A DNA stretch of 53,622 bases from Synechococcus sp. GreenBA-s (GCF_024345855.1 NZ_JAGQBX010000015.1:1-53622), one strand, 5' to 3'. Counted from the first letter of the stretch, positions 10,202 through 17,870 are shown. Numbers and translations are program-made. Notes: generated by a model from the sequence alone, not told the origin.

Positions 10202-10223
10202 TACGAAACAATGGCGTTTCGTA
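10202..10223. promoter_or_regulatory. Probable SufR operator (8-6-8 perfect inverted repeat)
   Basis: The arms TACGAAAC (10202-10209) and GTTTCGTA (10216-10223) are perfectly complementary with a 6-bp spacer. The site lies between divergent ftrC/suf and sufR. Cyanobacterial SufR is known to bind inverted repeats of the form CAAC-N6-GTTG near sufB and its own gene; here the inner half-sites read AAAC-N6-GTTT with the same spacing. The assignment to SufR is inference from position and spacing. Confidence 0.72.
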
Positions 10224-10338
10224 TCCAGGAGCCTAGGGCAGGTCGGCCGGCGACTGGGTGGGGACCAGCCATTGTGGCGCCTGCCGGTCCCACAACTGCC
10301 GTTCGGGCGTGGCAGGGTGTAGCGGATCGGTCGCCGCC

Positions 10339-10989
10339 ATGAGCGCCTCCACCCAGGCCCCCACCCGCGAAGCCGCCCTCACCCTGTTGCTCCGGCAGGG
10401 CGAACGGACGGCCGGCCAGCTGGCTGAGGAGCTCGGCGTGTCGGTGCAGGTGATGCGCCGCCACCTGCGCGGCCTGGAGGAGGAGGGCCTGGTGGAGGCC
10501 AGTCCGGCACCGGAGGGGCCCGGTCGGCCCAGCAACCGCTGGCACCTCACCCCGGCAGGACGCGGCCACTTCCCCGACGGCAGCGAGCAGTTCGCCCTGG
10601 GCCTGCTCAGCTCGATGGCCGCCAGCCTGCCGCCGGACATGGTGCGGGGGATGCTGCGCCAGCAGGCCGCCGACAAGGCCACCGACTACCGCCAGCAGAT
10701 CGGCGGCGGGCCCCTGCCCCAGCGGCTCGAGCGCCTGGTGGAACTCCGCCGGCGCGAGGGCTACGTGGCCGAGTTCCGCCGCGAGGGCGAGGGACCCGCC
10801 TGGCTGATGAGCGAATTCCACTGTTCGGTGATGCGCATCGCCGAACAGTTCCCCTGCGTCTGCGACCAGGAACTGCAGCTGATTCGCCACACCTTCCCGG
10901 ACTGCGAGGTAGAGCGGATCCACTGGCTGCTCGAGGGCAGCCACGCCTGCGGCTTCCGCCTGCAGCCCCAAACTCCCGAGCCGTGCTGA
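10339..10989 (+). CDS. sufR: SufR, Fe-S cluster-containing repressor of the suf genes
   Basis: A 216-aa ArsR/DeoR-type regulator. A winged helix-turn-helix occupies about residues 10-75 (T-A-G-Q-L-A-E-E-L-G-V-S recognition region). The C-terminal half carries cysteines at 162, 175, 189 and 204, spaced C-x12-C-x13-C-x14-C, matching the conserved set that ligates the 4Fe-4S cluster in cyanobacterial SufR; extra cysteines are at 173 and 216. The holo-form represses the sufBCDS operon and sufR itself. ATG at 10339 fits the family N-terminus. It is divergent from ftrC-sufBCDS across a 193-bp gap that holds the probable operator, and overlaps the next gene by 7 nt. Confidence 0.95.
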   Translation: MSASTQAPTREAALTLLLRQGERTAGQLAEELGVSVQVMRRHLRGLEEEGLVEASPAPEGPGRPSNRWHLTPAGRGHFPDGSEQFALGLLSSMAASLPPDMVRGMLRQQAADKATDYRQQIGGGPLPQRLERLVELRRREGYVAEFRREGEGPAWLMSEFHCSVMRIAEQFPCVCDQELQLIRHTFPDCEVERIHWLLEGSHACGFRLQPQTPEPC

Positions 10990-11393
10990 GCCTGCAGGAC
11001 CTGCAGGAGCTGGAGAGCAGCCTGCTGCCGGCCCTGGAGCGCCACCACCTGCGCCTGCTCGCCCACAGCCTGCGCTGCCTGCAGCAGGCGGCCCCGGCAT
11101 CGGCCGACGCCCCTGGGGCGGAGCTGCCGGAGGCGGACCTCCCCGATGCCGAGGCCCTGGGCCGCTGGGCCGCCGGCCAGCCCGGCCTCCAGGCCGACCC
11201 CGGCTTCACCCCGGTGCTGCTGGAGCAGCTGGGCAAGGCCGCCGTCCAGCTGGAGGCGATCGCCCGGGAGCAGCAGCGCCCTCCCCTGCAGCTCACGATC
11301 GCCGACCTGGTGACCTGGGGCCGCCGTCAGGCCGATGCCCGCCTCGCCGTCGACCCGGGCCTCAGCCCGCGCCCAGCCCCACCACACAGCTGA
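10983..11393 (+). CDS. Hypothetical protein coupled to sufR
   Basis: A 136-aa acidic, Leu/Ala-rich protein that I do not assign to a named family. The N-terminal 45 residues look like an amphipathic helix with heptad leucines, and residues 95-125 form a second helical block; the middle is Ala/Pro/Glu-rich. No membrane segment or signal peptide is visible, and the only cysteine is near residue 37. The GTG start overlaps the sufR stop by 7 nt, so translation is probably coupled to sufR and its level should follow Fe-S status. The 3' end overlaps the convergent transporter gene by 32 nt. Confidence 0.65.
   Translation: MLSLQDLQELESSLLPALERHHLRLLAHSLRCLQQAAPASADAPGAELPEADLPDAEALGRWAAGQPGLQADPGFTPVLLEQLGKAAVQLEAIAREQQRPPLQLTIADLVTWGRRQADARLAVDPGLSPRPAPPHS
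11256..11263. repeat. HIP1 octamer, one of several copies
   Basis: The palindromic octamer GCGATCGC, overrepresented in many cyanobacterial genomes, occurs here and at 810-817, 1113-1120, 12514-12521, 41768-41775, 42749-42756, 45610-45617 and 48117-48124. I did not make a complete count. It supports the taxonomic placement and has no local function that I can assign. Confidence 0.85.
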
Positions 11394-12249
11394 CGCCCGC
11401 CAGGGCCAGCACGGCGGCGGCCACCCCGGTCCGGCCCGGCCGGTCCCCCTCCAGGCCCGCCAGGGGCAGGGCCATCACCGGGGCCGTGGCCATCAGCGCC
11501 ACCGCCAGGCCCCCCGGGAGCCGCTGCAGGGCGGTCTGCTGCAGGGCAATGCCGAGGCTGGTGCCCAGCAGGGTGGCCGCCAGCGCCAGGGGCCAGCGAC
11601 GCCCGGCGGGCCGCGGGCCCTGGCCCAGGGGCGGCAGCTGGCGCAGCAAGGGCAGCAGCACCAGGGCGGCGGCCGCCAGCCGCAGCGTGGCCGACTGCAG
11701 TGGATCCAGGGCGCTGGCCCGCAGGGCGGCCCGGGCCAGCAGGGCACCGCCACTGCCGCAGACCAGGGCGGCGAGGGCCAGGGCAATGCCGCGCCGCTGG
11801 CTGGCGGCCGGACCTGGCAACGCCAGCCCGTCGCTGGGCCGCTGCCGGGCCACCAGCAGCACCGCCAGGCTGATCAGCCCCAGGCCCAGCCACTGGCCGG
11901 CCGTGGGCCACTCCGCCAGGAGCAGGGCACCGGCCACCGCCGCCAGGCCGGGCCCGCCGGCATCGAGGGTGAGGGTGCGGCGGGTGCCCAGGAGCCGCAG
12001 GGCGGCGAAATAGAAGCTGTCACCGGCGGCGATCCCGAGCACGCCGCTGAGCAGCAGCAGCGCCAGCGGACCGGCCGGCACCGACCAGGGCCGCAGCGCC
12101 ACCAGCGGGACCAGCAACGCCAGGGCCAGCAGGTTCTTGTAGAGGTTCAGCCGGACGGGCGACAGCGAGGTCGGCAGGCGGCGCCAGAGGCTGCTGGCCA
12201 CGGTCCAGCAGAGGGCGGCGGCCAGGGCCGCCAGGGCTCCCGTCAACAC
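11362..12249 (-). CDS. EamA/DMT superfamily transporter
   Basis: A 295-aa integral membrane protein with ten predicted hydrophobic helices arranged as two EamA repeats, separated near residues 135-150 by a short polar linker. The first repeat contains the R-L-N-x-Y-K segment and a G-D-S-F-Y-F-x-A-L motif common to this family. DMT exporters move small metabolites or amino acids across the inner membrane; the substrate cannot be read from sequence. Its 3' end overlaps the convergent hypothetical gene, and its ATG at 12249 diverges from cpcS with about 105 bp between. Confidence 0.85.
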   Translation of the reverse strand: MLTGALAALAAALCWTVASSLWRRLPTSLSPVRLNLYKNLLALALLVPLVALRPWSVPAGPLALLLLSGVLGIAAGDSFYFAALRLLGTRRTLTLDAGGPGLAAVAGALLLAEWPTAGQWLGLGLISLAVLLVARQRPSDGLALPGPAASQRRGIALALAALVCGSGGALLARAALRASALDPLQSATLRLAAAALVLLPLLRQLPPLGQGPRPAGRRWPLALAATLLGTSLGIALQQTALQRLPGGLAVALMATAPVMALPLAGLEGDRPGRTGVAAAVLALAGVSCVVGLGAG

Positions 12250-12354
12250 GGCGGACGCAGCACGGCCGGCTCAACACAGAGGCTCGACACGGTGGACTCG
12301 ACCGGGCAGGGGGAGGCGCTGGCTTGCGATCATCGCTGCAGACGACGCTGGCCC

Positions 12355-12981
12355 GTGACCACCCCGATCGCCGACGCCCTCAGCTTCTTCCGGCTGAGCT
12401 GCGGCCGCTGGCGCTCCCAGCGCAGCAGCCACCACCTGCTGCACCGCCGCGCCGAGGCCGGCGGCTCGCTGATCGTGGTGGAGGAGCTGGAGCTCGGGGA
12501 TGACCGGCTGCGGGCGATCGCCGAACTGCACGGCCAGGATCCGGCGGGGCTGGTGGGCGGTTGCCGGGTGCGCTGGAGCGGCTCGATGGCCTGGGACAAG
12601 GCCGGTGAGGCCCACGAGGGCGAGAGCCTGTTCGGCCTGATCCCCACCGATGGGCGGGGCCGCGCCGGGCTGCTGCTGCGCGACCGGGGCTATGCCGAGA
12701 CCGCGCCGGTGGCCGGCCACTTCGCCATGGACGCCCGCGACCACCTGCTGCTCACCACCGACTACGAGACGATGAGCTCGCTCGAGCGGTTCAGCTTCGC
12801 CGGGCCGGACGTGCGGCTGCGCACCAGCACGGTGGAGGGGCTCTCCAACACAGCCTCCTTCTGCGTCGAGACCCGCTGCCCTGCCGACGACGAAGCGGCG
12901 GCGCCAGCCGAGGCCGGCGGCGCCAGCGCACCGGAGGCCGGCCGTGGGGTCGAGCCGGCCCTCTCGCCGCTGGGCTGGTGA
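12355..12981 (+). CDS. cpcS: CpcS/CpeS-type phycobiliprotein chromophore lyase
   Basis: A 208-aa lipocalin-like lyase that attaches a bilin to a conserved cysteine of phycobiliproteins (in CpcS proteins typically Cys82-equivalents). The N-terminus has the family signature F-F-x-L-S-x-G-x-W-x-S-Q-R-x-S-H-H, and later R-D-x-G-Y-A-E-x-A-P-V-A-G and Y-E-T-M-x-S-x-E-R follow in the expected order, ending in A-S-F-C-x-E-x-R. GTG at 12355 was chosen because homologues begin just before F-F-x-L-S. The last 35 residues are a Gly/Ala/Glu-rich tail beyond the family fold. It precedes cpcG by about 150 bp on the same strand. Confidence 0.9.
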   Translation: MTTPIADALSFFRLSCGRWRSQRSSHHLLHRRAEAGGSLIVVEELELGDDRLRAIAELHGQDPAGLVGGCRVRWSGSMAWDKAGEAHEGESLFGLIPTDGRGRAGLLLRDRGYAETAPVAGHFAMDARDHLLLTTDYETMSSLERFSFAGPDVRLRTSTVEGLSNTASFCVETRCPADDEAAAPAEAGGASAPEAGRGVEPALSPLGW

Positions 12982-13038
12982 GCGGGCGCCTGCGGCAGCC
13001 GGGCGATCAGCCATCCGCCATCCGCAATCCCCGCGGCG

Positions 13039-13052
13039 GTAGGCAACGTTAC
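13039..13052. promoter_or_regulatory. Candidate NtcA-type site upstream of cpcG
   Basis: The sequence reads GTA-N8-TAC, the consensus bound by the nitrogen regulator NtcA, and ends 82 bp before the cpcG start. No well-placed -10 box follows at the class II spacing, so if functional it would be a different arrangement or a repressing site. A six-base match of this kind is expected a few times by chance in this window. Confidence 0.3.
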
Positions 13053-13134
13053 GGACTGTGAGCCCTGACCAGGCCCCGGCGGGCCGCCCTGATCCGCACT
13101 TCTACGATCAGCCACGACGGATGACGAAGTTCGA

Positions 13135-13896
13135 GTGGCCCTTCCTCTTCTGAAGTACGCGCCCACGACGCAGAACTCCCGTGTGGCGGCCCTGCGGGTG
13201 GGTTCGGATGAGGATCCGAAAGCCGTATCCATGGACAAGGCCATGGATCGGGAAGACCAGAACTTCGTGATCGAGGCGGCCTACCGCCAGCTGTTCTTCC
13301 ACGCCTTCAAGGTCGACCGGGATCGCACCCTGGAGTCCCAGCTGCGCGACGGCCAGATCACCGTGCGGGACTTCATCCGCTCGCTGGCCCTCTCGGATAC
13401 CTTCACCCGCAGCTTCTACAACCTCAACAGCAACTACCGGGTGGCCCGCCACTTGGTGGAGAAGCTGCTGGGCCGTCCCACCTACGGCAAGTCCGAGGAG
13501 ATCGCCTGGTCCGCCGTGATCATGACCCGCGGCATCCGCGGCGCCGTGGACGACATCCTCAACAGCCAGGAGTACCTCGACAACTTCGGCTACGACACCG
13601 TGCCCTTCCACCGCAACCGCGTGGTGGGCAGCCGGGATCTGGGTGAGACCCCCTTCAACATCACCACCCCCCGCTACGAGTCCTACTACCGCGGCATCCT
13701 GGGCTTCCCCCAGATCGTGTACACCGGCACGGCCCGCACCCTGCCCGAGCGCGCCTCCCAGCGCCGCGGCGGCTTCCCGCAGGACTACCTGCCCTGGGTG
13801 CGCAGCCTGCCGGCCCTCCGCACCCGCGGCGGCTCCTCCGGCAACACCGGCATCGACTACCTGGCCAAGGTGCCCTACCGCAGCCTGGGCCGCTGA
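13135..13896 (+). CDS. cpcG: CpcG-type phycobilisome rod-core linker
   Basis: A 253-aa linker that joins phycocyanin rods to the allophycocyanin core on the thylakoid surface. The N-terminus M-A-L-P-L-L-x-Y-A-P is the usual CpcG start, which supports the GTG at 13135. The PBS linker domain spans about residues 30-175, with I-E-A-A-Y-R-Q-L-F-F-H and the R-D-F-I-R-S-L-A-L-S and Y-N-L-N-S-N-Y-R motifs, followed by D-x-I-L-N-S-x-E-Y. The C-terminus is basic and Gly/Ser-rich. A clear intrinsic terminator follows the stop. Confidence 0.95.
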   Translation: MALPLLKYAPTTQNSRVAALRVGSDEDPKAVSMDKAMDREDQNFVIEAAYRQLFFHAFKVDRDRTLESQLRDGQITVRDFIRSLALSDTFTRSFYNLNSNYRVARHLVEKLLGRPTYGKSEEIAWSAVIMTRGIRGAVDDILNSQEYLDNFGYDTVPFHRNRVVGSRDLGETPFNITTPRYESYYRGILGFPQIVYTGTARTLPERASQRRGGFPQDYLPWVRSLPALRTRGGSSGNTGIDYLAKVPYRSLGR

Positions 13897-13944
13897 TCCC
13901 AGCACCCTGGGCGCTTCGGCATCCCCCAGCCCAAGCCTCCCCCC

Positions 13945-13970
13945 AGCGGCGGTCACCCCGCCGCTTTTTT
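13945..13970 (+). terminator. Rho-independent terminator after cpcG
   Basis: A perfect 8-bp stem AGCGGCGG / CCGCCGCT with a 5-nt loop (13945-13965) is followed directly by a run of T (13966-13970). It lies 49 bp beyond the cpcG stop. Confidence 0.9.
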
Positions 13971-13991
13971 GTGCCCAGCGCTCCGGCAGGG

Positions 13992-14007
13992 GTCAGCAGA
14001 TGCTGAC
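13992..14007. repeat. Inverted repeat upstream of the DUF4912 gene
   Basis: GTCAGC-AGAT-GCTGAC is a perfect 6-bp inverted repeat 71 bp upstream of the GTG at 14079. With no T-run it is not a terminator; it could be an operator or a 5' leader hairpin. Confidence 0.5.
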
Positions 14008-14078
14008 GGCGTGTCCCGCTCGCAGAGGATTGCAGGGATAGTTGCCCACACTGATCCCAAACACAATCAGGAGGCGCT

Positions 14079-15215
14079 GTGAGTCAGACCCTTTCCTCGC
14101 TTGCTCGGATGACTCTGCGCCAACTGCGCCAGATCGCCAGCGACCTGGGGGTCAGCCTCTACAGCCGCAAATCCAAGGAGGAGCTGGTCAGTGCCATCAG
14201 CCATCGCCAGGTCGGCTCGGAAGCCGCAACGGAGACGGGCAGCGTCGGGTTCATGCCTGCAGCCACCGGCCTGACGGCGTCGGCGACGGCCACCAACCTG
14301 GCCGTGCTGGAGGCCGAACTGCCCCCGCCCTCCCGTCCGGACTCGGAGACGCGGGTGGTGTTCCTGCCCCGCGATCCCCAGTGGGCCTATGTGTTCTGGG
14401 AGATCTCCGAAGCCGACCGCCAGGAGGCCCAGCGGGCCGGCGCCAGCCAGCTCTGCCTGCGGGTGGCTGATGTGACCGGCCTGAGCAACGGCGGCGCCCA
14501 CCCGCACACCCTGCAGGAGGTGCCCGTCGACAGCCATGCCACCGAGTGGTATTTGCCCGTGCCCCTGAGCGACCGCGACTACCGGGTGGAGCTCGGCTAC
14601 CGCAAGTCCGGTGGCGGCTGGATCGCCCTGGCCAGCTCGGCCGTGGCCCGTGTGCCGGCCCTGCACCCCAGCGAGCAGATCCTCGATCAGTTCGTGCCCT
14701 TCTCCCTGGAGACGCCCCCCGCCACCTTCCCGTCGGTGGCCTCCCCCAGCGTCAGCAGTGACAGCAACCTGCACGAGCGCCTCTATCAGACGGCCACCAC
14801 CGGCTGGCGCCGTCTGGGCCGGGGCTCCGAGGCCTTCCACGAGCTGGAGGACAGCGACAGCAGCGGGCTCAACGCCTCCGGCGTGGGCCTGTGGGCCAGT
14901 GGCCGCAATGAGTCGGGCGCCGGCGGTGTGGCCCCGCGCCAGCGGTCCTTCTGGCTGGTGGCGGACGCCGAACTGATCGTCTACGGCGCCACCGACCCCT
15001 CGGCCCGGCTCACCATCGGCGATGAGGAGGTGCCCCTCTCCAGTGACGGCACCTTCCGGGTGCAGGTGCCCTTCCGCGACGGCCAGCAGGTCTATGCGAT
15101 CCAGGCGGTGGCCGCCGATGGCGAGCAGAAGCGCCACATCACCCTGGAGTTCGAGCGGCGCACCCCCGAGGACAACAGCAACCCCAGCGACCAGGCCGTG
15201 GCCGAGTGGTTCTGA
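14079..15215 (+). CDS. DUF4912 protein with N-terminal Rho_N/SAP-like segment
   Basis: A 378-aa protein. Residues 8-45 resemble a Rho_N/SAP helix-extension-helix (L-R-Q-I-A-S-D-L-G-V, K-S-K-E-E-L-V), a fold often binding nucleic acid. Residues 90-215 match DUF4912, with F-L-P-R-D-P-Q-W-A-Y-V-F-W-E and a W-Y-L-P-V motif, followed by Y-R-V-E-L-G-Y. A second beta-rich block near 285-355 resembles the ligand-like repeat seen in longer cyanobacterial members. Function is unknown. GTG at 14079 is preceded by a strong AGGAGG-like site, which fixes the start. The stop overlaps the start of the next small gene. Confidence 0.8.
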   Translation: MSQTLSSLARMTLRQLRQIASDLGVSLYSRKSKEELVSAISHRQVGSEAATETGSVGFMPAATGLTASATATNLAVLEAELPPPSRPDSETRVVFLPRDPQWAYVFWEISEADRQEAQRAGASQLCLRVADVTGLSNGGAHPHTLQEVPVDSHATEWYLPVPLSDRDYRVELGYRKSGGGWIALASSAVARVPALHPSEQILDQFVPFSLETPPATFPSVASPSVSSDSNLHERLYQTATTGWRRLGRGSEAFHELEDSDSSGLNASGVGLWASGRNESGAGGVAPRQRSFWLVADAELIVYGATDPSARLTIGDEEVPLSSDGTFRVQVPFRDGQQVYAIQAVAADGEQKRHITLEFERRTPEDNSNPSDQAVAEWF

Positions 15216-15439
15216 CATCCCCTGAGCCGACCCCGCAGGACTCCGCGGCCCCGCGCCTGAGCCTGGTCCGCAAGCTGGTGGCGTTCACGCCCCTGGTCGG
15301 CACCCTGGCGGTGCCCTTGGTGGTGCCGCTACTGATGGTGCGGGTGGGCATCGGCGCCGGTGTGGCGGCGGCGGTGCTGCTCAGCAGCCTCTGGTTCGTG
15401 ACCATGCTGCGCACCGCCGAGATGCCCCAGCACGACTGA
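15206..15439 (+). CDS. Small two-helix membrane protein
   Basis: A 77-aa protein with two hydrophobic stretches, roughly residues 24-46 and 48-66, separated by a short R-V-G-I-G-A-G turn, so a hairpin membrane protein is likely. The GTG start overlaps the stop of the DUF4912 gene by 10 nt, which suggests translational coupling. I do not recognise the family. The first 20 residues are polar and Pro/Ser-rich. Confidence 0.6.
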   Translation: MVLTSPEPTPQDSAAPRLSLVRKLVAFTPLVGTLAVPLVVPLLMVRVGIGAGVAAAVLLSSLWFVTMLRTAEMPQHD

Positions 15440-15518
15440 GGTTCGCGCAGGCTCTCTGCCTGCCTGGGGCCCCAATGCCACCGGCGCGGGAACCCTGAGG
15501 CTTCCCGCCTGGCCGCCC

Positions 15519-16946
15519 ATGGCCCTGATCCGGCCTGCGCCTCACCGTCCGTTCCGGTGGCTGTCCGCCCTGCTGCTGGTGCCTGGCCTGGCCGGCTGCA
15601 GCGCCACCGGCCGACTGAGCGGAGCCAGCCCCGATCCCCTGCCCCTGCCGCCGGGGATCACGGTGGCGTTCAACCACCGGGCCGAGGCCCGCTACCGCAG
15701 CCCGATCAGCGGCCAGTGGCGCAGCGGCGACGACCTGGAAGCCCTGCTGCTGGAGGCGATCCGCTCGGCCCGGCGCGAGCTGCTGGTGGCGGTGCAGGAG
15801 CTGTCGCTGCCGGCGGTGGCCGAGGCCTTGGTGGAGCGGCAGCGGGCCGGGGTGACCGTGCGGGTGGTGCTGGAGAACACCTACAGCCAACCCTGGAGCG
15901 AGCAGCACGACGCCGAGCTCAACCCGCACCTGCGCCAGCGCAAGCAGCAGCTGATGGCCCTGGCGGACCGCAACCACGACGGCGTGCTCAGTGGCGACGA
16001 GCGCCAGCGCGGCGATGCCGTGGCGATCCTGAAGCGAGCCGGCGTGCCCCTGCTGGATGACACCGCCGACGGCAGCGCCGGCAGCGGCCTGATGCACTCC
16101 AAGTTCCTGGTGGTGGACCGGCGCCTGGTGGTGAGCGGCTCGGCCAACTTCACCCCCTCCTGCATCCACGGCGATCCGGACGACGACCGCACCCGCGGCA
16201 ACGTGAACCACCTGCTGCGGATCGAGAGCGCACCCCTGGCAGCCGCGTTTGGGGTGGAATTCAGGCGGATGTGGGGGGATGGTCCGGGCGGCCGGCCCGA
16301 CAGCCGCTTCGGGCTGGCCAAGCAGGCGGGCGGGGTGCAGGAGCTGTGGGTGGGTCCCAGTCGCCTCCGGCTGCTGTTCGCCCCCCATCGCCGCAGCGAT
16401 CCCAACCAGGGCCTGACCCTGCTGGCCTCGGTGCTGGCCGAGGCCCGTCGCCGGGCGGACCTGGCCCTGTTCGTGTTCTCGGCCCAGGAGCTCACGACCA
16501 GCCTGGTCCAGCTGCAGCAGCGGGGCGTGGCCCTGCGGGTGCTGGCCGACCCGGGATTCGCCAGCCGGCCCTTCTCCGAAGTGCTCGATCTGCTGGGTGC
16601 GGCCCTGCCCGATCGCGACTGCGGCCTGGAAGCGGGGAACCGCCCGCTGGCCAGGCCCCTGGAGGGGGTGGGCATGCCACGCCTGGCCCGGGGCGACAAG
16701 CTGCACCACAAGCTGGCCGTGATCGACGGCCGCACCGTGGTGTCGGGCTCCTTCAACTGGAGCCCCAGTGCGGCGCACCAGAACGACGAGACCCTGCTCG
16801 TGATCGACTCATCCCTGCTGGCGGCCCACTTCAGCCGCGAGATGGATCGGCTCTGGCGGGATGCGGAACTGGGCCTCAACCCGCGGCTGCAACGGCGGCT
16901 GGAGCGCGGACGGCAGCTCTGCGGCAGCGGGCGGATGCGGCGATGA
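15519..16946 (+). CDS. Phospholipase D-like lipoprotein with an EF-hand loop
   Basis: A 475-aa exported protein. A signal peptide ends in a lipobox (L-A-G-C, Cys27), so it is probably a membrane-anchored lipoprotein. Two HKD motifs of the PLD superfamily are visible: H193-x-K195-x4-D200 with G-S-x-N downstream, and H396-x-K398-x4-D403 with G-S-x-N-W downstream. Between the first domain strands lies a canonical 12-residue EF-hand loop, Asp150 to Glu161 (D-x-N-x-D-G-x-x-x-x-x-E), predicted to bind calcium. The enzyme may cleave phosphodiester bonds in lipids or nucleic acids. The stop overlaps the next start as ATGA. Confidence 0.88.
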   Translation: MALIRPAPHRPFRWLSALLLVPGLAGCSATGRLSGASPDPLPLPPGITVAFNHRAEARYRSPISGQWRSGDDLEALLLEAIRSARRELLVAVQELSLPAVAEALVERQRAGVTVRVVLENTYSQPWSEQHDAELNPHLRQRKQQLMALADRNHDGVLSGDERQRGDAVAILKRAGVPLLDDTADGSAGSGLMHSKFLVVDRRLVVSGSANFTPSCIHGDPDDDRTRGNVNHLLRIESAPLAAAFGVEFRRMWGDGPGGRPDSRFGLAKQAGGVQELWVGPSRLRLLFAPHRRSDPNQGLTLLASVLAEARRRADLALFVFSAQELTTSLVQLQQRGVALRVLADPGFASRPFSEVLDLLGAALPDRDCGLEAGNRPLARPLEGVGMPRLARGDKLHHKLAVIDGRTVVSGSFNWSPSAAHQNDETLLVIDSSLLAAHFSREMDRLWRDAELGLNPRLQRRLERGRQLCGSGRMRR

Positions 16947-17497
16947 TGGCGCCAAAGCCCGTCTCCGCGCCCGCCATGCCCCCAGCCCACCGGATCCGGC
17001 TGCCAGGCCCCCACTGGCTCGTGGCGAGCGCCCTGGGACTGCTGGCCGCGGCAGCCGGCCCACCCGCGGCCCGGGCCCAGGCGGGATGGGTACCCTTCCC
17101 CAGCCAGGCCAGCCTGCGGGAGGTGCAACTGGCGGCCCTGGCCTGCGCCCGGGAGAACACCGCGGAGGCCTGCGCCCGCTCCCGCAGCCTGGCCGATCCG
17201 CTGCTGGATCACCCGCGCCTGCCGGTCAGCTGCAAGGACCTGCTCTGGAGCCTGAGCGAGCGCTCCACCCCGGCCGCCAGCAACAGCTTCAGCCGCCGTG
17301 AGGCGCTGGTGGCACCGGCCCAGAGCCTGCTGGCGGTCTGCCGCACCCGTGAGAAGCCCCCGGAGCGGCGCTGGCTCCGGCAGCCCGAGCCGTTAGGCCA
17401 GCGGTGGCGGCTGGGCGGGGGCCGAGCCCCAGCCCTCAGGGCCTGGCCCGGGCGGGATCGATCAGAGCCAGCAGCTGCTGGGCCGTGCTGTCCATGA
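16943..17497 (+). CDS. Exported hypothetical protein coupled to the PLD gene
   Basis: A 184-aa protein. A hydrophobic stretch around residues 26-40 followed by A-R-A-Q-A looks like a cleavable signal peptide. The mature part has conserved-looking cysteines (A-L-A-C-A-R-E, E-A-C-A-R-S, V-S-C-K-D-L-L-W, L-A-V-C-R-T) that could form two disulfides in the periplasm. The start ATG at 16943 overlaps the PLD stop (ATGA). The last 50 residues are Pro/Arg/Gly-rich and overlap the convergent gene by 62 nt, so the C-terminal part may be poorly conserved. I do not assign a function. Confidence 0.6.
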   Translation: MMAPKPVSAPAMPPAHRIRLPGPHWLVASALGLLAAAAGPPAARAQAGWVPFPSQASLREVQLAALACARENTAEACARSRSLADPLLDHPRLPVSCKDLLWSLSERSTPAASNSFSRREALVAPAQSLLAVCRTREKPPERRWLRQPEPLGQRWRLGGGRAPALRAWPGRDRSEPAAAGPCCP

Positions 17498-17870
17498 AGG
17501 CGATGCTCCAGCCGGTGCTGGCGGCGGCCTGATCCGCCAGCTGGCAGAGGGGGTTGCGCTCGCCGGCGGCCTCGCAGCTGGCCGACAGGCCCAGGAGCGC
17601 GTTGGTGAGCTTGCCCCGCAGGCAACTTTCCGCGCCGTCGCGATCGAGAACTGCCTGGGCCGCCAGCTTGGTGGTGGCCACCGCCTCCGGATAGGGCTTG
17701 CTGCGCGCCCCACCCATCACGGCGGCCGCCGCCCGGGGCAGGGTGAGGGCGCCCAGGCCCGAGAGCAGCACCAAGGCCGCCCCGGCCAGGGCGCGGCGGG
17801 ACGCACGGGAGGGGGAACGGTGCAGCGGCAGAACGCGGCGGGAGAGCGACACGGGGGCGGCCTCAGGCAT
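17436..17870 (-). CDS. Exported hypothetical protein
   Basis: A 144-aa protein with an Arg-rich N-terminus, a hydrophobic core at about residues 27-43, and an A-A-A-A-V cleavage region near 47-51, so a signal peptide is likely. The mature part holds three cysteines (around 83, 98 and 108). A G-K-L-T-N-A-L-L-G-L-S-A-S-C segment recalls small conserved cyanobacterial exported proteins, but I cannot name the family. The ATG at 17870 lies 14 nt from a strong palindrome. It is convergent with the previous gene and divergent from pgm. Confidence 0.6.
   Translation of the reverse strand: MPEAAPVSLSRRVLPLHRSPSRASRRALAGAALVLLSGLGALTLPRAAAAVMGGARSKPYPEAVATTKLAAQAVLDRDGAESCLRGKLTNALLGLSASCEAAGERNPLCQLADQAAASTGWSIAFMDSTAQQLLALIDPARARP

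Noticed and set aside
11335-12354. Upstream open extension of the cpcS frame
   Set aside because: It is Gln/Gly-rich and runs antisense through the DMT transporter. CpcS homologues start at the GTG at 12355.
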